From an uncultured Verrucomicrobia subdivision 3 bacterium (GTDB lineage: Bacteria; Verrucomicrobiota; Verrucomicrobiia; Limisphaerales; UBA11358): 55,578 nucleotides of DNA. Position 1 is the first letter of the stretch. Every line of letters starts with the position of its first letter. Location of the stretch: assembly GCA_903911825.1 (NCBI GenBank), contig CAIWFB010000102.1, positions 1 to 55,578 on the forward strand, written 5' to 3'. A program made the translations under genes and the position numbers. The notes beneath the pieces were generated by a model, which saw only the letters and a program-made list of their open reading frames with translations, was not told the origin of the DNA and made no database searches. Positions 44,273 to 55,486 of the stretch are shown here, one piece after another.

Positions 44273-45502
44273 TTATTTCTTCTTCCCATGCACCTTCGCC
44301 GCGACTTTCAGGCGCAGCGCATTCAATCGGATGAAGCCGGTGGCGTCGTCCTGGTTGTAGGCCTTGGTCGGGTCGGCTTCCATCGTGGCGATGTGCGGAT
44401 TGTAGAGGCTCACCGGGGATTTGCGGCCGCTGACCATGATGTTGCCTTTGTAGAGTTTCACGCGCACGGTGCCGGTGACGTTCTTCTGGCTCTCGGTCAC
44501 GTAGGCCTGCAACGCGAGGCGTTCCGGTGCATACCAGAAACCGTTGTAAACGAGTTCGGCATATTTCGGGATGAGCGCGTCGCGCTGGTGCATGACTTCG
44601 CGGTCCATCGTCAGGCTTTCCATCTGGCGATGCGCAAAATGCAGAATCGCGCCGCCGGGCGTTTCATACACGCCACGGCTCTTCATGCCGACGTAACGAT
44701 TCTCCACCATGTCCACGCGGCCAACGCCGTGTTTGCCGCCGATCTTGTTCAACAATTTCATCACGCCAAGCGGATTCAGCTTCTTGCCGTTCACCGCGAC
44801 GCAATCGCCCTTCACGAAATCGAGTTCGACGAATTCGGGCTTGTTGGGCGCGTCTTCGGGCAGCACGGAGAGCGTGGTGAAATAGCTGCGGTTCTTGAGG
44901 TCGTAGGAATCAAACCACGGTTCTTCGAGAATACCGGCTTCGTAGGAGATGTGGAGAAGATTGCGGTCCATCGAATACGGTTTCTTGGCGCTGGCCTGCA
45001 CGGGAATCTTATGCTTGGCACAGTAATCAATCATTTCCTGACGACCGGGGAACTCGGCGCGATAACGTTCGTCGCGCCACGGGGCGATAACTTGCAAGTC
45101 GGGCGCGAGCGCGGCGGCGGTGAGTTCGAAACGAACTTGATCGTTGCCTTTGCCCGTCGCACCGTGCGCGATGGCGTCGGCTTTTTCTTTGCGGGCAATT
45201 TCCACCATGCGCTTGGCGATGAGCGGCCGCGCGATGCTGGTGCCGAGGAAATATTGGCCTTCGTAAATGGCGCTGGCCTGGATGATGGGATAGATGAAGT
45301 CGCGCGCGAATTCTTCCTGCAAGTCATCAATGTAGATCTTGGAAGCGCCGGTGTTGATGGCTTTCTTTTCGAGGCCATCCAGTTCTTCTTCCTGCCCGAC
45401 GTCAGCGCAGAAGCCGATCATCTCGGCGTTGTATTTTTCTTTGATCCAGGACATGAGCACCGAGGTGTCCAGTCCGCCAGAGTAAGCGAGAACAATTTTC
45501 AT
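44273..45502 (-). CDS. argG: Argininosuccinate synthase
   Basis: Joins citrulline and aspartate with ATP in arginine biosynthesis. 409 residues, the usual length. The nucleotide-binding P-loop [10 protein letters not shown] is at 6-15, with further signatures [22 protein letters not shown], and [18 protein letters not shown]. The C-terminus ends KVHGKKK. It stands apart from other arg genes. Its stop is 14 bases from the start of an AT-richer unknown gene, which may have been inserted downstream of argG and borrowed its promoter. Confidence 0.98.
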   Translation of the reverse strand: MKIVLAYSGGLDTSVLMSWIKEKYNAEMIGFCADVGQEEELDGLEKKAINTGASKIYIDDLQEEFARDFIYPIIQASAIYEGQYFLGTSIARPLIAKRMVEIARKEKADAIAHGATGKGNDQVRFELTAAALAPDLQVIAPWRDERYRAEFPGRQEMIDYCAKHKIPVQASAKKPYSMDRNLLHISYEAGILEEPWFDSYDLKNRSYFTTLSVLPEDAPNKPEFVELDFVKGDCVAVNGKKLNPLGVMKLLNKIGGKHGVGRVDMVENRYVGMKSRGVYETPGGAILHFAHRQMESLTMDREVMHQRDALIPKYAELVYNGFWYAPERLALQAYVTESQKNVTGTVRVKLYKGNIMVSGRKSPVSLYNPHIATMEADPTKAYNQDDATGFIRLNALRLKVAAKVHGKKK

Positions 45503-45573
45503 GTGGCGGTGATTTTAACCGCCAAAACGCCCGAAACGCAAAGTGGAAATGCTGAGAAACGAGGAGCGTCAAC

Positions 45574-47454
45574 TCACGGTTTTTTCAGCCGAAAGAAGGC
45601 GTTGGTGTTGCCCGTGCCGTTGGTGATGGTGAACGTCTTGGTTCCGCTCACATCCACAATGCCGGAAGTGACGGGCGACCATTGCACTGGCGGATTGAGC
45701 GAAGGCGTTTTTTCCAGCGAGAAAAAAGTCGCCGCACTCGGCCAGGAAACGCTGGTGGTCGTGGCGCTGCCGCTCCCGCCGCCCACCACGCTTTTGGAAA
45801 CAATCAGTGAGGGACTGGCGACGCCATTCGAGACGATGCCGATGCCCGCCGCAAATTCCGAGGTGTTCCCGCTGGCATCCGTGGCCGTGGCGGTGATGAG
45901 ATAATTGGTATCCGGCGTGGTGGCGATGGCGGCGGTGAAACTGGCGTTGCCGCTGCCGTCGGTCACCACATTCGTGCTGCCGACAAAGATTTTACCTTCG
46001 GCAATATTCGTGGCGTCCCAATTAGGCGTGGCGAAAAATTCCAGCCGATACGCGGCGGTGGCTTTGCTGTTCAAGCTGCCTTGCACCGCCAGCGCGCTAA
46101 ACGTGATGCTGGCGTTCGTCAGCACTGGAAAGTTCTGCAACCCATTCGCGCCAGTGTCCACGTCGAGCACGTCATTCGTGCTGATGCCTAAAGGGTAAAG
46201 CTCAATGCCCAGACCGCCGTTGTCGTAAATGGCGTTGCCGGAAATCTCGTTTTGCACCGCCGTGGTGGAAGTGACTTCCACGCCCGCGCCGCCGTTGAAG
46301 AAAATCGTATTGGCCTGTCCCGCGCTCAAACCGCCGAGGCGATTCGTGCCGCCGCTGATGGTCACGCCGGCAGCCAGATTGCCGAATGGCCGTGAGCCGG
46401 TGGCATCGGTGCCGATGGAATTATTTTCGACCACGGTGTTGTTGGCGCTGGAGAGGTTGATGCCGTTGACGCGATTGTTCACGATCAGGTTGCCGAGGAT
46501 TTTTGTGCCGTTGGCGGAGATGACATAGACGCCATCGTAAAGATTGCCGAGGTCATATTGGCCGCTCACATCCGAACCGATGTAATTGCCCTGAATGACA
46601 TTGTTCGCCCCCGCCTGCACACCGATGCCGTTGCCGCCCGCCGCCGTGGAAGCACTGATGACATTGCGCGCCGCACTGGTCGCGCCACCGATGGTATTGC
46701 TGGGGCTGGTGAAGAAATAAATTCCGCCGAAAGCGTTGCCGCGCGGCAAGGTGCCGGTCGGATCGGTGCCGATGAAATTACCTTGGATAAAATTGTTGAA
46801 CGTGGTGCTGCCGTTGAAATAAATGCCGGTATTGCCATTGCCGGAGATAATGTTGCGCGCCGCCAATGTGGTGCCGCCGATGACATTGTTTTGCCCCGTC
46901 GAGAAAGATGAGGCGAGATAAATGCCGGAACCGCGGTTACCCCGCGCAATGCCGTCCACGTCCAGCCCGAGCCAGTTGCCGCTGACGGTGAGGCTGGAAA
47001 GTTCGTTCGCCGAGATCCCGTTGTTGAATCGCACAATACATAAACCGCGCACGGTGCTGCCGCTGGCGGGCGAGGCGGCGAAGGGATTGGCGGTAGTGAA
47101 TTTCAAACCATCCGCCGAGCTATCGCATTTCAACCCATCCAGCCGGATGAGGTGAATGGAGTTGTCGGCGCTGGCCGAAGAGTTCGCGCTGCTGCCGGGC
47201 TGAGAAAAACCGTCAATGAACACCTGATTGGTGATGGCAGGCAGGGCGTTCGTCGGCGCAATGGTCTGCACGCCGGAGCCGGGGAGATTGAAACTGATGG
47301 TGTCCGGGCCGGGCGTAGTATTGGCATCCAAAATCGCCTGCCGCAAGGTGCCGGGGCCGCTATTGGCTGAGCTGGTGACGGTGAAGGTCGCCCCTGTAGC
47401 GATGAGTTGCGCAAGCAGCGCGCCGGTAAAAAACAGGGCTGTTATTAGTTTCAT
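45574..47454 (-). CDS. Secreted right-handed beta-helix protein
   Basis: 626 residues with a signal peptide (1-21). GPGTLRQAILDAN near residue 33 is the capping motif typical of bacterial parallel beta-helix surface proteins. About 100-420 consists of short repeats (NVIGG...ARNIISGN, GNYIGTD) that form helix turns. A beta-sandwich follows (about 430-540), then a C-terminal module ending NAFFRLKKP. Proteins of this type bind or cleave polysaccharide, but no lyase or hydrolase catalytic set is evident, so a structural or binding role is as likely. It is unlinked to argG functionally, with 71 bases between. Confidence 0.87.
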   Translation of the reverse strand: MKLITALFFTGALLAQLIATGATFTVTSSANSGPGTLRQAILDANTTPGPDTISFNLPGSGVQTIAPTNALPAITNQVFIDGFSQPGSSANSSASADNSIHLIRLDGLKCDSSADGLKFTTANPFAASPASGSTVRGLCIVRFNNGISANELSSLTVSGNWLGLDVDGIARGNRGSGIYLASSFSTGQNNVIGGTTLAARNIISGNGNTGIYFNGSTTFNNFIQGNFIGTDPTGTLPRGNAFGGIYFFTSPSNTIGGATSAARNVISASTAAGGNGIGVQAGANNVIQGNYIGSDVSGQYDLGNLYDGVYVISANGTKILGNLIVNNRVNGINLSSANNTVVENNSIGTDATGSRPFGNLAAGVTISGGTNRLGGLSAGQANTIFFNGGAGVEVTSTTAVQNEISGNAIYDNGGLGIELYPLGISTNDVLDVDTGANGLQNFPVLTNASITFSALAVQGSLNSKATAAYRLEFFATPNWDATNIAEGKIFVGSTNVVTDGSGNASFTAAIATTPDTNYLITATATDASGNTSEFAAGIGIVSNGVASPSLIVSKSVVGGGSGSATTTSVSWPSAATFFSLEKTPSLNPPVQWSPVTSGIVDVSGTKTFTITNGTGNTNAFFRLKKP

Positions 47455-47580
47455 GGGCTGAAGCTGGTTGGTGCGAGAGACGTCGCCAGCTTAAAACCGG
47501 GGTCAGGGAGTTCAAGCGAATTATTTATTCTGAAATTGCGAGAAAGTTAACCGCTATACCGCCTCAAAATTGCGGCCGAC

Positions 47581-48552
47581 GTGCCGAATATGGTGGCGAT
47601 TAAATGTGGGTCTGCGATGCTGGCGGCACCCGTGGATCAAATCCTCTGCTTCCTCACGCGCCTTGGCATTGGCCTGCTACAAGCCCTGCCGTTGCGCTGG
47701 GCGGCGCGCTTGGGCCGGTTCGGCGGGGAAGTCGTTTTCTGGGCGGACCGCCGGCATCGGCGCATGGCCATCGCCAATCTCACCCGCTGTTTTGGCCACG
47801 AAAAATCTCCGGCTGAAATCCGCGCACTCGCACACGAAAACTTCCGGCGCATCGGCGAAAACACCTGTGGCGCCATCAACATCGCCGCGCTAAACGCGAC
47901 TCAGTTGCGTGCAGTGTTGGAAGTAAAAGGCCCCGGTATCATTCCGCACCCCGCGCAGGGTGGTCCGCTGCCGAGCCGCTTGTTTGCCACCGGTCACTTC
48001 GGAAACTTTGAAGCTTTCGTGCATATCGCCGTTTACTTAACCGGCTATCAATGTGCCGCGACCTACCGCGGCATCCGGCAGCCAGCGTTGAACCGGATGT
48101 TTCTCAAACTACGCACTGGTTCCGGCACGCTGATGTTTGAACGGCGCACGGAGGCAGAGGAATTGAAGCACGCGCTCGTCAAAGGTGGAATGCTGCTGAC
48201 ACTGGTGGCAGATCAAAGCACGCGGGACAATGGCTTGGAGGTGCAATTTTTCGGGCAACCTTGTTTTGCCTCCCGAGCACCCGCCGTGATGGCCAGCCGC
48301 TATGGTTGCGAATTATACGTTCCCATCTGTTACCGCGTCGGCCTAGGCCGCTGGGTCATCGAGACGGGTGAGGCGATTCCGACCCGCGTTAATGGCCGCC
48401 GCCGTTCTTGCGATGACATCACCCGCGATGTGAATGCCGCCATGGAACTGGCCGTGCGGCGCGACCCGGCGAATTGGTTCTGGGTTCACAATCGTTGGAA
48501 AACCCGGGCGGTGCCCCTAGCGGCGTCCGCGCCCGTTCCTGCCACCGTATAA
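47581..48552 (+). CDS. LpxL/HtrB-family lysophospholipid acyltransferase
   Basis: 323 residues from a GTG at 47581 (an ATG at 47590 or 47617 is also possible). The family transfers a late acyl chain to lipid A or a related lipid at the inner membrane. The HX4E catalytic motif is H139-E144 in TGHFGNFEA. The N-terminal hydrophobic helix (about 18-38) anchors the protein, and the C-terminal WFWVHNRWKTR is a conserved family ending. It supports a Gram-negative envelope with acylated lipid A. The gene is transcribed alone; the next gene converges with an 8-base gap. Confidence 0.9.
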   Translation: MPNMVAIKCGSAMLAAPVDQILCFLTRLGIGLLQALPLRWAARLGRFGGEVVFWADRRHRRMAIANLTRCFGHEKSPAEIRALAHENFRRIGENTCGAINIAALNATQLRAVLEVKGPGIIPHPAQGGPLPSRLFATGHFGNFEAFVHIAVYLTGYQCAATYRGIRQPALNRMFLKLRTGSGTLMFERRTEAEELKHALVKGGMLLTLVADQSTRDNGLEVQFFGQPCFASRAPAVMASRYGCELYVPICYRVGLGRWVIETGEAIPTRVNGRRRSCDDITRDVNAAMELAVRRDPANWFWVHNRWKTRAVPLAASAPVPATV

Positions 48553-48559
48553 AGCTGCG

Positions 48560-49228
48560 TCACTGCCAGCCCGACATCGAATCGTAGCGGAACGTCATTT
48601 CGTTAGTCTTGTAGCCGTTATACCACTTGGCATGACCATCGGCGAACAATACGTTCTGTCCCTTGCTATGCGCCTGCCAATCTTTCCAGTTTAGAATACC
48701 ATTAGCGGGACCACCCACACAGTTTTGAGAGTAGTCATCCTTGTCGGCATCCAGTTCAGCGGGCTTATCCCAGATTATGTCACCCGATAAAACAAACGCG
48801 CTGGCGAATTGAATTTTTTTGGTGTCCACCGAAGCGTCGTCGTTGGCAACGATATACGCCGCCCGCGATCCATTGAAGTAATTGAATGCGGACTGTTGAT
48901 CCAGCGGGACTAATTTATTTCCGGGACAACGATAAACATTCGTGTTGCCGACGTAGCTGACGATCTGTTGCATCCAGCTCGCCACACGCGTGTGCGGATC
49001 TGTTTGCCCCCAAGCAATGCTGCCGCCCGACATCGGATATAGCCCTTGCGAATCATCCGCATACATGGTCATACCCAGACTGATCTGGTGGAGGTTGGAA
49101 TTGCACGCGATGGTGTAGGCGCGTTCTTTGGCTTTGGCCAGCGCGGGCAATAACATCGCAGCGAGAATCGCAATGATGGCGATGACCACCAGCAATTCGA
49201 TCAAGGTAAAAGCACTTCTCCGTTTCAT
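48560..49228 (-). CDS. Second pilin-like protein with H-X9-DG tail
   Basis: 222 residues from the ATG at 49228 ([25 protein letters not shown]), the standard short prepilin leader; the longer upstream frame is antisense to the pectate lyase start and is rejected. The H-X9-DG region is [19 protein letters not shown]. It resembles the protein at 33471 in its first 45 residues. It diverges from the pectate lyase gene with 138 bases between, repeating the pattern of a pilin-like protein placed beside a secreted polysaccharide enzyme. Confidence 0.92.
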   Translation of the reverse strand: MKRRSAFTLIELLVVIAIIAILAAMLLPALAKAKERAYTIACNSNLHQISLGMTMYADDSQGLYPMSGGSIAWGQTDPHTRVASWMQQIVSYVGNTNVYRCPGNKLVPLDQQSAFNYFNGSRAAYIVANDDASVDTKKIQFASAFVLSGDIIWDKPAELDADKDDYSQNCVGGPANGILNWKDWQAHSKGQNVLFADGHAKWYNGYKTNEMTFRYDSMSGWQ

Positions 49229-49366
49229 ACCCGTTAAGACTCCGGTGAGCGTCCCTGCGTTACAAAAAAATTCCTTTGCCTCAAGTCGGCAGCGATGCGC
49301 AATTTTCAAACCACTTTGCAGGAAGACCCCGCTGACATGGCCAGCGTTTAATGGAATCATGAAGCT

Positions 49367-52300
49367 ATGTTCCACCCAGCCCTGATCCGTTGCGCCCTCG
49401 TGTCTTCCTGTTTGATCGCCACTGTCAGCGTCGCCGCCGCCGCCGTGATTCTCGACGACACATTTGCCGACGGCAATCGCACCAGCCAAAATCTTCCGAC
49501 GGATGCCGCCTGGTTTGTCTCGAGCGCCGCCGCCGTGTCGACCTCCACCAACGGCATGGCGTGGACGCTCGCTGGCAGCGCCTTTCAAGCCGTCAGTTTT
49601 TTTGGAACAAATTCCGCCAGCCCCATCCAACTCAACTTAGGCGATACGCTGACGGTGAATCTGAAACTGACTTTGAACAACGTCGGTGCTCTCAACACCT
49701 CGCAAGGTTTCCGGTTCGGCGTTTTTAATTTCGCCGATTCCACCCTCTCGCCGCGTTGGCCCACGGCGGATCTTGCCAGCAATAACGGTCAGGGCACCGG
49801 CGTGCAGGGGTATGCGCTCTTCGAAAATATGGGCGGGCAATTCAATAACTCGTCGCCCATGGAAATCCGCAAGCGCACGACGATTGCCGACAGTGGCTTG
49901 CTCGGCACCAGCGGCGATTACACCGCGCTCTTGAATGGGCCAGGCAGCACGAACGGCTTTTCCGGCTTCACCAACGGCGGGCAATACAGCGTGCAGCTGG
50001 CCTTGCAGCGCGATTCCGCAACGTCGCTCATCATCACCGCCACCCTGCAAAATCTGGCGAACTCCGCCGCCCTGTCAATCTCAGTGACGGACAGCGCCGC
50101 TTCGAATTTCCGTTTTGATGGCGTCGGGCTGCGGCCGTCGAATGCGGCCACCTCGGCCACGAACGTGATCTTCAACGAAGTGCGCGTTGACCTCACCGGC
50201 TCCGGCGTGCCGCCCGCAATTGGCATACAGCCGAACGACGTTTCCGCTTACGTCGGTCAAACAGCGACGTTTTTTTCGGATGCGATGGGCACCGCACCGC
50301 TGACTTACCAATGGTTTTTTAACACGAACACCCTCCTCGCAGGCGCGACGAACACCACGCTCACGCTCACGAATGTGCAGCTTGTAGATGCGGGAAATTA
50401 TTCACTCATCGCCAGCAACGCCTTCGGTCTCGCCACGAATGACCCGGCCACCTTGCTCGTCACCGTGCCCACGGCTCCCGGCATCGTCACGCAACCGCAG
50501 AGCCAGACGGTGTTGCCGGGTCAGAGCGTGATCTTGCTGGTGCAAGCGGGCGGGGCACAGCCGTTGAGCTATCAATGGTTCTTCAACCCTAACACTATTT
50601 TGACGAATGCCACGGACGCCACGCTGACGTTGACGAATATTACGGCGGCGGACGCGGGAAATTATTTTGTCGTCGTCAGTAATTTCATCGGCACCGCCTC
50701 GAGTTCCAACGCCACGCTCACGGTGAATACCAACTCGCAAGCGCCCGTCATCGCTACGCAGCCCGTTTCGGCCACAGTCTTGATCGGCGGCACGGCGAGC
50801 TTTAACGCGAGCGCTTCCGGCACGGCGCCCATTTATTATCAGTGGCAGAAAAACGGCACGCCGATTTCCGGCGCAACCAACCCGACAGTTACGGTCACGA
50901 ACGCACAATTGACCGATGCCGGTAGTTTCACGCTCGTCGCCTCCAACCGCCTTGGCACCGCGATCAGCGCGGCGGCCACGCTCACGGTTTCCTCTGCGAC
51001 CGCTTTGCCCAACAGCGCTTTTAATCTCGTCGGTTTTGCCCAAGCCACCACGGGCGGCGGCGTGATTTTGGAAACGGATGCGGCGTATCGCAAAGTTTAC
51101 ACGCCGCTGGACTTCGCGAACGCGCTGCTTTCCGCCAATAAAACCGCCGGTTCTGTGAAGGTCATTGAGATCATGAACGACCTTGATCTTGGCATTAACG
51201 AAGTCGGGGCGGCCGTGACCGGGCTTGCGTCCACGCCCTTTCGCGCGCACACCGTGGCGAAATTACATCCGCGTTTACTGACCACGGGGGTGAGCTTGAT
51301 TGATATCCAAAGCAAAAGCGGCCTGACCATTTTTTCCACGAACGGCGCGACGCTGCGCCACGCCTGCCTCAACGTCAAGAACACCTCAAACATCATCATC
51401 CGTAATCTCAAGTTCGCTGAAATGTGGGAATGGGATGAATTAAGCAAAGGCAACTACGACAAGAATGATTTGGACTCGATTGATCTCGGCAACGGCGGCA
51501 CGGTGACAAATATCTGGATTGATCATTGCACCTTCACCAAAACTTACGATGGCCAAGTGGACATCAAGCAGGGCAGCGGCGGCATCACCTTCTCGTGGTG
51601 CAAATATATCGGCGATGATGGTGCGACGAATACAAACAGTTGGGTGCGGCAACAAATTTCTTCGCTCGAATCCAACAAGACTAGTTACGCGATGTATAAT
51701 TTTCTTCGCAGCAACGGATTTTCGACGGAAGACATCATCGTCATCTGTCAGGGCCACGACAAAACGCATCTCATCGGGGCGAATTCGCTCAAGGCGGAAA
51801 ATGCCGGGCACACCATCACCTTCCATCACGATTGGTTTGTGAATCCATGGGATCGTCTGCCGCGTTTGCGCGCCGGGAACGTCCACAATTTTAATATCTA
51901 CGTGGACGACACCGCCGGTCTGGTGGCGAAGCGCTTGCGTGATGCTCGTGCCGCCGCGATGAGTTCCGCGAATCAAAGCACGCTCAACAACACCTACAAT
52001 TTTAATCCGTTCCTCAACGGCAGTATCTCGACCGAAGGCGGCGCGGTGCTCGTGGAAAAATCTTATTACAACGGCTGCCTCACGCCACTGCGTAACAATC
52101 AGACCGATCCGGCCAATCCGGTTTACACCGGGAAAATTCTCGCGCTCGACACGATTTACCAAATGGATAGCACCGTCGTGCGCGGCGACAGCACGGACGC
52201 TGGCAATCCGCTGGGCCCGTTCCAAGCGCCGATCATCGCCTTCTCGTGGAATGTTGCTGGCGGGGTCTTGCCTTATAGCTACACACCCGATGATCCGAGT

Positions 52301-53044
52301 GAATTACCGACCATCCTCGCCGCCGGTGCCGGAGCGGGGCTGATCAACTGGCCCAAAACGAACTGGCTGCGCACGACCTATTCGCCGACGGCACCGACCA
52401 TCGTCACGCCGCCGCAAAGTCTAACGCTGAATGCCAGTAATACTGCCACATTCATCGTCGTGGCCAGCGGCAGCGCCACTTTGAATTACCGCTGGTATTT
52501 CAACACCAACACGCTGTTAGCCGGAGCGACGAATGCGACGCTGACGCTTTTGAATGCGCAGGCGACGAATGTTGGAAATTATTTCGTCGTCGTCAGTAAC
52601 AGCGCAGGCAGCGTCACGAGCGCGGTGGCGACGTTGACATTGAATAATGGGGCAACCGGTTTTGCCGCGTGGCAGAACGCCAATTTTTCCGCCGACCAAC
52701 TCACCAACAACGCTATTAGTGGACTCAACGCCACGCCCGCGAATGATGGCGTGAAAAATCTGGTGAAGTATGCGCTCGGCCTCCTGCCCTTCGTGCCCGC
52801 AACGAATGCGCTGACGAGCATCGCCAACACCAACGGCGCTTGGGTGCTGGAATATCAGCGTCCGACGAATGTGTCCGATATAATTTATGTCCCGCAAGTT
52901 TCCACAAATTTGTTCAGTTGGTTCACGAATGGTTTGGTGCATCAGCCCTTCGGGGCGGTCGCCAACGGGTTGCAGACATGGCGCGTTTTTTATGACAATG
53001 CTGGACGGAATACGCTATTCTACCGCCTGCAATTGAATTATTAA
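49367..53044 (+). CDS. Secreted multi-domain PL1 pectate lyase
   Basis: 1225 residues. Signal peptide at 1-25, then a LamG-like N-terminal sandwich (about 28-275), three Ig-like domains (about 281-368, 368-455 and 457-545), the PL1 catalytic beta-helix (about 550-1000), a fourth Ig-like domain (about 1006-1090) and a C-terminal region with [16 protein letters not shown] and an ending YRLQLNY. PL1 signatures are [19 protein letters not shown] and RLPRLRAGN, which supplies the catalytic arginine; the calcium-binding acidic residues are in the first two. It cleaves polygalacturonate by beta-elimination. It is the only pectin enzyme in the window. The L7Ae-like gene begins 5 bases after its stop. 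Confidence 0.93.
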   Translation: MFHPALIRCALVSSCLIATVSVAAAAVILDDTFADGNRTSQNLPTDAAWFVSSAAAVSTSTNGMAWTLAGSAFQAVSFFGTNSASPIQLNLGDTLTVNLKLTLNNVGALNTSQGFRFGVFNFADSTLSPRWPTADLASNNGQGTGVQGYALFENMGGQFNNSSPMEIRKRTTIADSGLLGTSGDYTALLNGPGSTNGFSGFTNGGQYSVQLALQRDSATSLIITATLQNLANSAALSISVTDSAASNFRFDGVGLRPSNAATSATNVIFNEVRVDLTGSGVPPAIGIQPNDVSAYVGQTATFFSDAMGTAPLTYQWFFNTNTLLAGATNTTLTLTNVQLVDAGNYSLIASNAFGLATNDPATLLVTVPTAPGIVTQPQSQTVLPGQSVILLVQAGGAQPLSYQWFFNPNTILTNATDATLTLTNITAADAGNYFVVVSNFIGTASSSNATLTVNTNSQAPVIATQPVSATVLIGGTASFNASASGTAPIYYQWQKNGTPISGATNPTVTVTNAQLTDAGSFTLVASNRLGTAISAAATLTVSSATALPNSAFNLVGFAQATTGGGVILETDAAYRKVYTPLDFANALLSANKTAGSVKVIEIMNDLDLGINEVGAAVTGLASTPFRAHTVAKLHPRLLTTGVSLIDIQSKSGLTIFSTNGATLRHACLNVKNTSNIIIRNLKFAEMWEWDELSKGNYDKNDLDSIDLGNGGTVTNIWIDHCTFTKTYDGQVDIKQGSGGITFSWCKYIGDDGATNTNSWVRQQISSLESNKTSYAMYNFLRSNGFSTEDIIVICQGHDKTHLIGANSLKAENAGHTITFHHDWFVNPWDRLPRLRAGNVHNFNIYVDDTAGLVAKRLRDARAAAMSSANQSTLNNTYNFNPFLNGSISTEGGAVLVEKSYYNGCLTPLRNNQTDPANPVYTGKILALDTIYQMDSTVVRGDSTDAGNPLGPFQAPIIAFSWNVAGGVLPYSYTPDDPSELPTILAAGAGAGLINWPKTNWLRTTYSPTAPTIVTPPQSLTLNASNTATFIVVASGSATLNYRWYFNTNTLLAGATNATLTLLNAQATNVGNYFVVVSNSAGSVTSAVATLTLNNGATGFAAWQNANFSADQLTNNAISGLNATPANDGVKNLVKYALGLLPFVPATNALTSIANTNGAWVLEYQRPTNVSDIIYVPQVSTNLFSWFTNGLVHQPFGAVANGLQTWRVFYDNAGRNTLFYRLQLNY

Positions 53045-53049
53045 ACGCG

Positions 53050-53451
53050 ATGTCTGAACACTCTACCGAACCTGAAGCCGAACCGATCCACCCCGTTACC
53101 CGCCTGTTTCCGTTTGTCTTGAAGACCGGCATTCTGCTCGTGGGCCGGGATAAGCTACGCAGCAACCGTAATAAACTGCATTTCATTTTGCTCGCCACGG
53201 ACATCGCCGAGCATCATCGCGAAGAAGTGCTGAAAGATTTTGCCCCCTATCCCATCGTGCAATATTTCTCGGCGGCAGAATTAGAAGGCTTCCTAAATTT
53301 CAAAGGAGCCAAGGCCGTGGGCTTCATGAAATCCGGCCTCGCGCAATCCATCTACGCCGAACTCAAGCCGCACCGCATCAATCAACCTTTGCATCCATCG
53401 AAGCCGTCTGGATCGCCTCCAGCTCCTCCCAGCGCGCATAAAGCTGAGTGA
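53050..53451 (+). CDS. L7Ae/L30e-like small protein
   Basis: 133 residues. The core TGILLVGRDKLRSNRNKLHFILLATDIAEHHREEVLKDFAPYPIV (about 26-70) with EGFLNFKGAKAVGFMKSGLAQSI matches the fold of YlxQ/L7Ae-like RNA-binding proteins, though similarity is modest. The N-terminus is acidic, and the C-terminus is a Pro/Ser-rich tail. The last 74 bases overlap the end of the convergent ABC-F gene, so the tail sequence is shaped by the other strand. It follows the pectate lyase by 5 bases but its function is unlikely to be related. Confidence 0.7.
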   Translation: MSEHSTEPEAEPIHPVTRLFPFVLKTGILLVGRDKLRSNRNKLHFILLATDIAEHHREEVLKDFAPYPIVQYFSAAELEGFLNFKGAKAVGFMKSGLAQSIYAELKPHRINQPLHPSKPSGSPPAPPSAHKAE

Positions 53452-55288
53452 CTTTGGCTTTCGTGGCTTCCAATTCCGCCGTGAGCCGGTTGACCTGTCC
53501 GGCTTGCTTGCGGAAAAATTCCGGATCGGCGAACTGATTTTCAATGCTCGCCACTTCGGCTTCGAGCGTGTGGATCTGCGCTTCCATCCCGGCGAGTTCG
53601 TGAGTTTCTTTGAAAGATAGTTTACGCGCTTTCGGGTTAGCAGCGGCTTCCTTGGCCTGCGCATTTGCTTTGTTCGTCGCCAGAATTGCGGCGCTTTGCT
53701 TGGCGGCAATGGCTTCGGCTTTTCGCTTTTTCTCCAAGTAATAATCGTAGTCGCCCACGCTGTGAGAAATTTTGGCATCACCCTCAAACGCGATGATGTC
53801 CGTGCAGACGCGGTTCAGAAAATACCGGTCATGGCTCACCACGCACACCACGCCGGGAAATGCGATGAGCGCTTCTTCCAATACGCGCAACGTCGGCAGA
53901 TCCAGATCATTCGTCGGCTCGTCAAGAATTAGAAAATTTCCGCCGCACTTCAAAATGCACGCCAGCAGCAAGCGACTGCGTTCACCGCCGGAAAGTTTTC
54001 GCACCTGCGTGAGAATGCGGTCGTCCGCAAAGAGGAAGCGCTTGAGATACGAGCGCACCGAAATTTTCGTGTCACCCCAGATCACGAATTCCGTGCCGGA
54101 AGAACATTCATCCAAAACCGTGCGCTCCTCGTTGAGTTGCAAACGGCCTTGGTCCACGTAATTGAACTTCGTGAGCTGGCCGATTTTCACTTCGCCCGCC
54201 GTCGGCTGCATCTGCCCGATCATGATTTTCAGCAACGTCGTTTTGCCCAAACCATTTCGCCCGCAAACACCGATGCGCTGCCCGTTTTGAAAGGTGAAAT
54301 TAAAATCAGAAATCAGCTTTCGCCCGCCGAGCTCCATGCCCAGACCGCTGACTTCCACGGTGCGATTACCCAATTGCGGCGGAGGCGGAATGCACAACTC
54401 CATATCTTCCTCGATGACCGGCCCGGACTTCGCAGCTTCATCATAGTAACGCTCAAAACGATCTTTCTGTTTGCTGCGCTGCGCGCGCGGGCCTTGCCGC
54501 ACCCACGCGAGTTCCTTTTTCAAGAACATCTGGCGCTTGTGCTCAACGACTGCGTCCGCTTCCTGCCGCTCCGCTTTGTCCAGCAGGTAGTCCGTGTAAT
54601 TGCCGTTGTGCGACCAGAATTTCCCGTCGCACAATTCAATGATGCGCGTCACCACGCGATCCAGAAAAAAGCGATCATGCGTCACGCATAAAAACGTGCC
54701 GTCGTAACTGGAAAGGTAATCTGCCACCCACTCAATCGATTCCGGGTCGAGATGGTTCGTCGGCTCGTCAAGAATCAGAAAATCCGGCCGCGACACGATT
54801 GCCCGCGCCAGTGCCACGCGCCGTTTTTCACCACCGGACAACGTGCCGATATCGCGGTCGCCAGCGGGACAATTCAGATGCGAGAGCGCCGATTCAATCC
54901 GTTGATCCACCGTCCAACCGTCCAATGTATTGATGCGATTTTCAATCTCTTCATAGTACTTCGCATCCATCGCCATCGCTTCAAACTGCGTGATCAAATC
55001 CAAAACAATTTGCGCGCCCGCCCGCACGTTGCCGCGCACATCCAACGCGGGATCAAGCGTGAAATCTTGCGAGAGATAACTCATCGCCAGATCGCGACGG
55101 CGTGTGACATCGCCGCTGTCCGGCGCTTGCAACCCGGCGAGAATTTTCAAGAACGTCGTCTTGCCACAGCCGTTGCGTCCGACCAAACCGATGCGTTGCC
55201 CCTCGTCAATCGCAAGCGTGGCAGAGTCCAGGATCGCGCGCTCGTTGTAGCGCACGGTGACGTCAGTGGCGTTGATGATCGTGGACAT
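53378..55288 (-). CDS. ABC-F ATPase, Uup-like
   Basis: 636 residues with two ATP-binding domains: Walker A GRNGCGKTT and GRNGLGKTT, signature LSGGEKRR and LSGGERSR, Walker B DFLILDEPTNHLD and NFLILDEPTNDLD. No membrane segment. The linker has WVRQGPRAQRSKQKDRFERY, as in Uup, and a C-terminal coiled coil (about 550-636) binds nucleic acid in that family. ABC-F proteins act at the ribosome and in antibiotic resistance or genome stability. The overlap with the L7Ae-like gene is 74 bases at their 3' ends. Confidence 0.93.
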   Translation of the reverse strand: MSTIINATDVTVRYNERAILDSATLAIDEGQRIGLVGRNGCGKTTFLKILAGLQAPDSGDVTRRRDLAMSYLSQDFTLDPALDVRGNVRAGAQIVLDLITQFEAMAMDAKYYEEIENRINTLDGWTVDQRIESALSHLNCPAGDRDIGTLSGGEKRRVALARAIVSRPDFLILDEPTNHLDPESIEWVADYLSSYDGTFLCVTHDRFFLDRVVTRIIELCDGKFWSHNGNYTDYLLDKAERQEADAVVEHKRQMFLKKELAWVRQGPRAQRSKQKDRFERYYDEAAKSGPVIEEDMELCIPPPPQLGNRTVEVSGLGMELGGRKLISDFNFTFQNGQRIGVCGRNGLGKTTLLKIMIGQMQPTAGEVKIGQLTKFNYVDQGRLQLNEERTVLDECSSGTEFVIWGDTKISVRSYLKRFLFADDRILTQVRKLSGGERSRLLLACILKCGGNFLILDEPTNDLDLPTLRVLEEALIAFPGVVCVVSHDRYFLNRVCTDIIAFEGDAKISHSVGDYDYYLEKKRKAEAIAAKQSAAILATNKANAQAKEAAANPKARKLSFKETHELAGMEAQIHTLEAEVASIENQFADPEFFRKQAGQVNRLTAELEATKAKVTQLYARWEELEAIQTASMDAKVD

Positions 55289-55408
55289 TTAGATGGTTTG
55301 GCTCGTAGCCGGATACAGTTTCAAAATCACAAGAACGTAAATCCTAGCAAGGAATCAGGCAGAAACAAGGTGCGCGTTTACCGATGGGTGTTTTTAATCG
55401 CGAGTAAA

Positions 55409-55430
55409 GTAGCGCAGGCGTCCCGCCTGC
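55409..55430. repeat. Extragenic hairpin element (GTAGCGCAGGCG...)
   Basis: GCAGGCG pairs with CGCCTGC around TCC. It is the common GTAGCGCAGGCGTCCCGCCT type of repeat, related in style to the pair at 9953-10041. The rest of 55289-55486 holds the promoter side of the ABC-F gene and shows no other feature. Confidence 0.65.
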
Positions 55431-55486
55431 CGCTCTTGGTGTAAACGGCGGTTGAAAAGTGCGGCGGGTGGCGCTCGAAAAGTGCC

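Noticed and set aside
44249-45904. Long plus-strand open frame opposite argG
   Set aside because: It is antisense to a clearly conserved argG, is rich in His, Arg and Val as expected of a shadow frame, and has no domain likeness.
49229-49630. 134-codon N-terminal extension of the second pilin-like protein
   Set aside because: The extension is antisense to the pectate lyase start, and prepilins need a short leader directly before FTLIELLVV.
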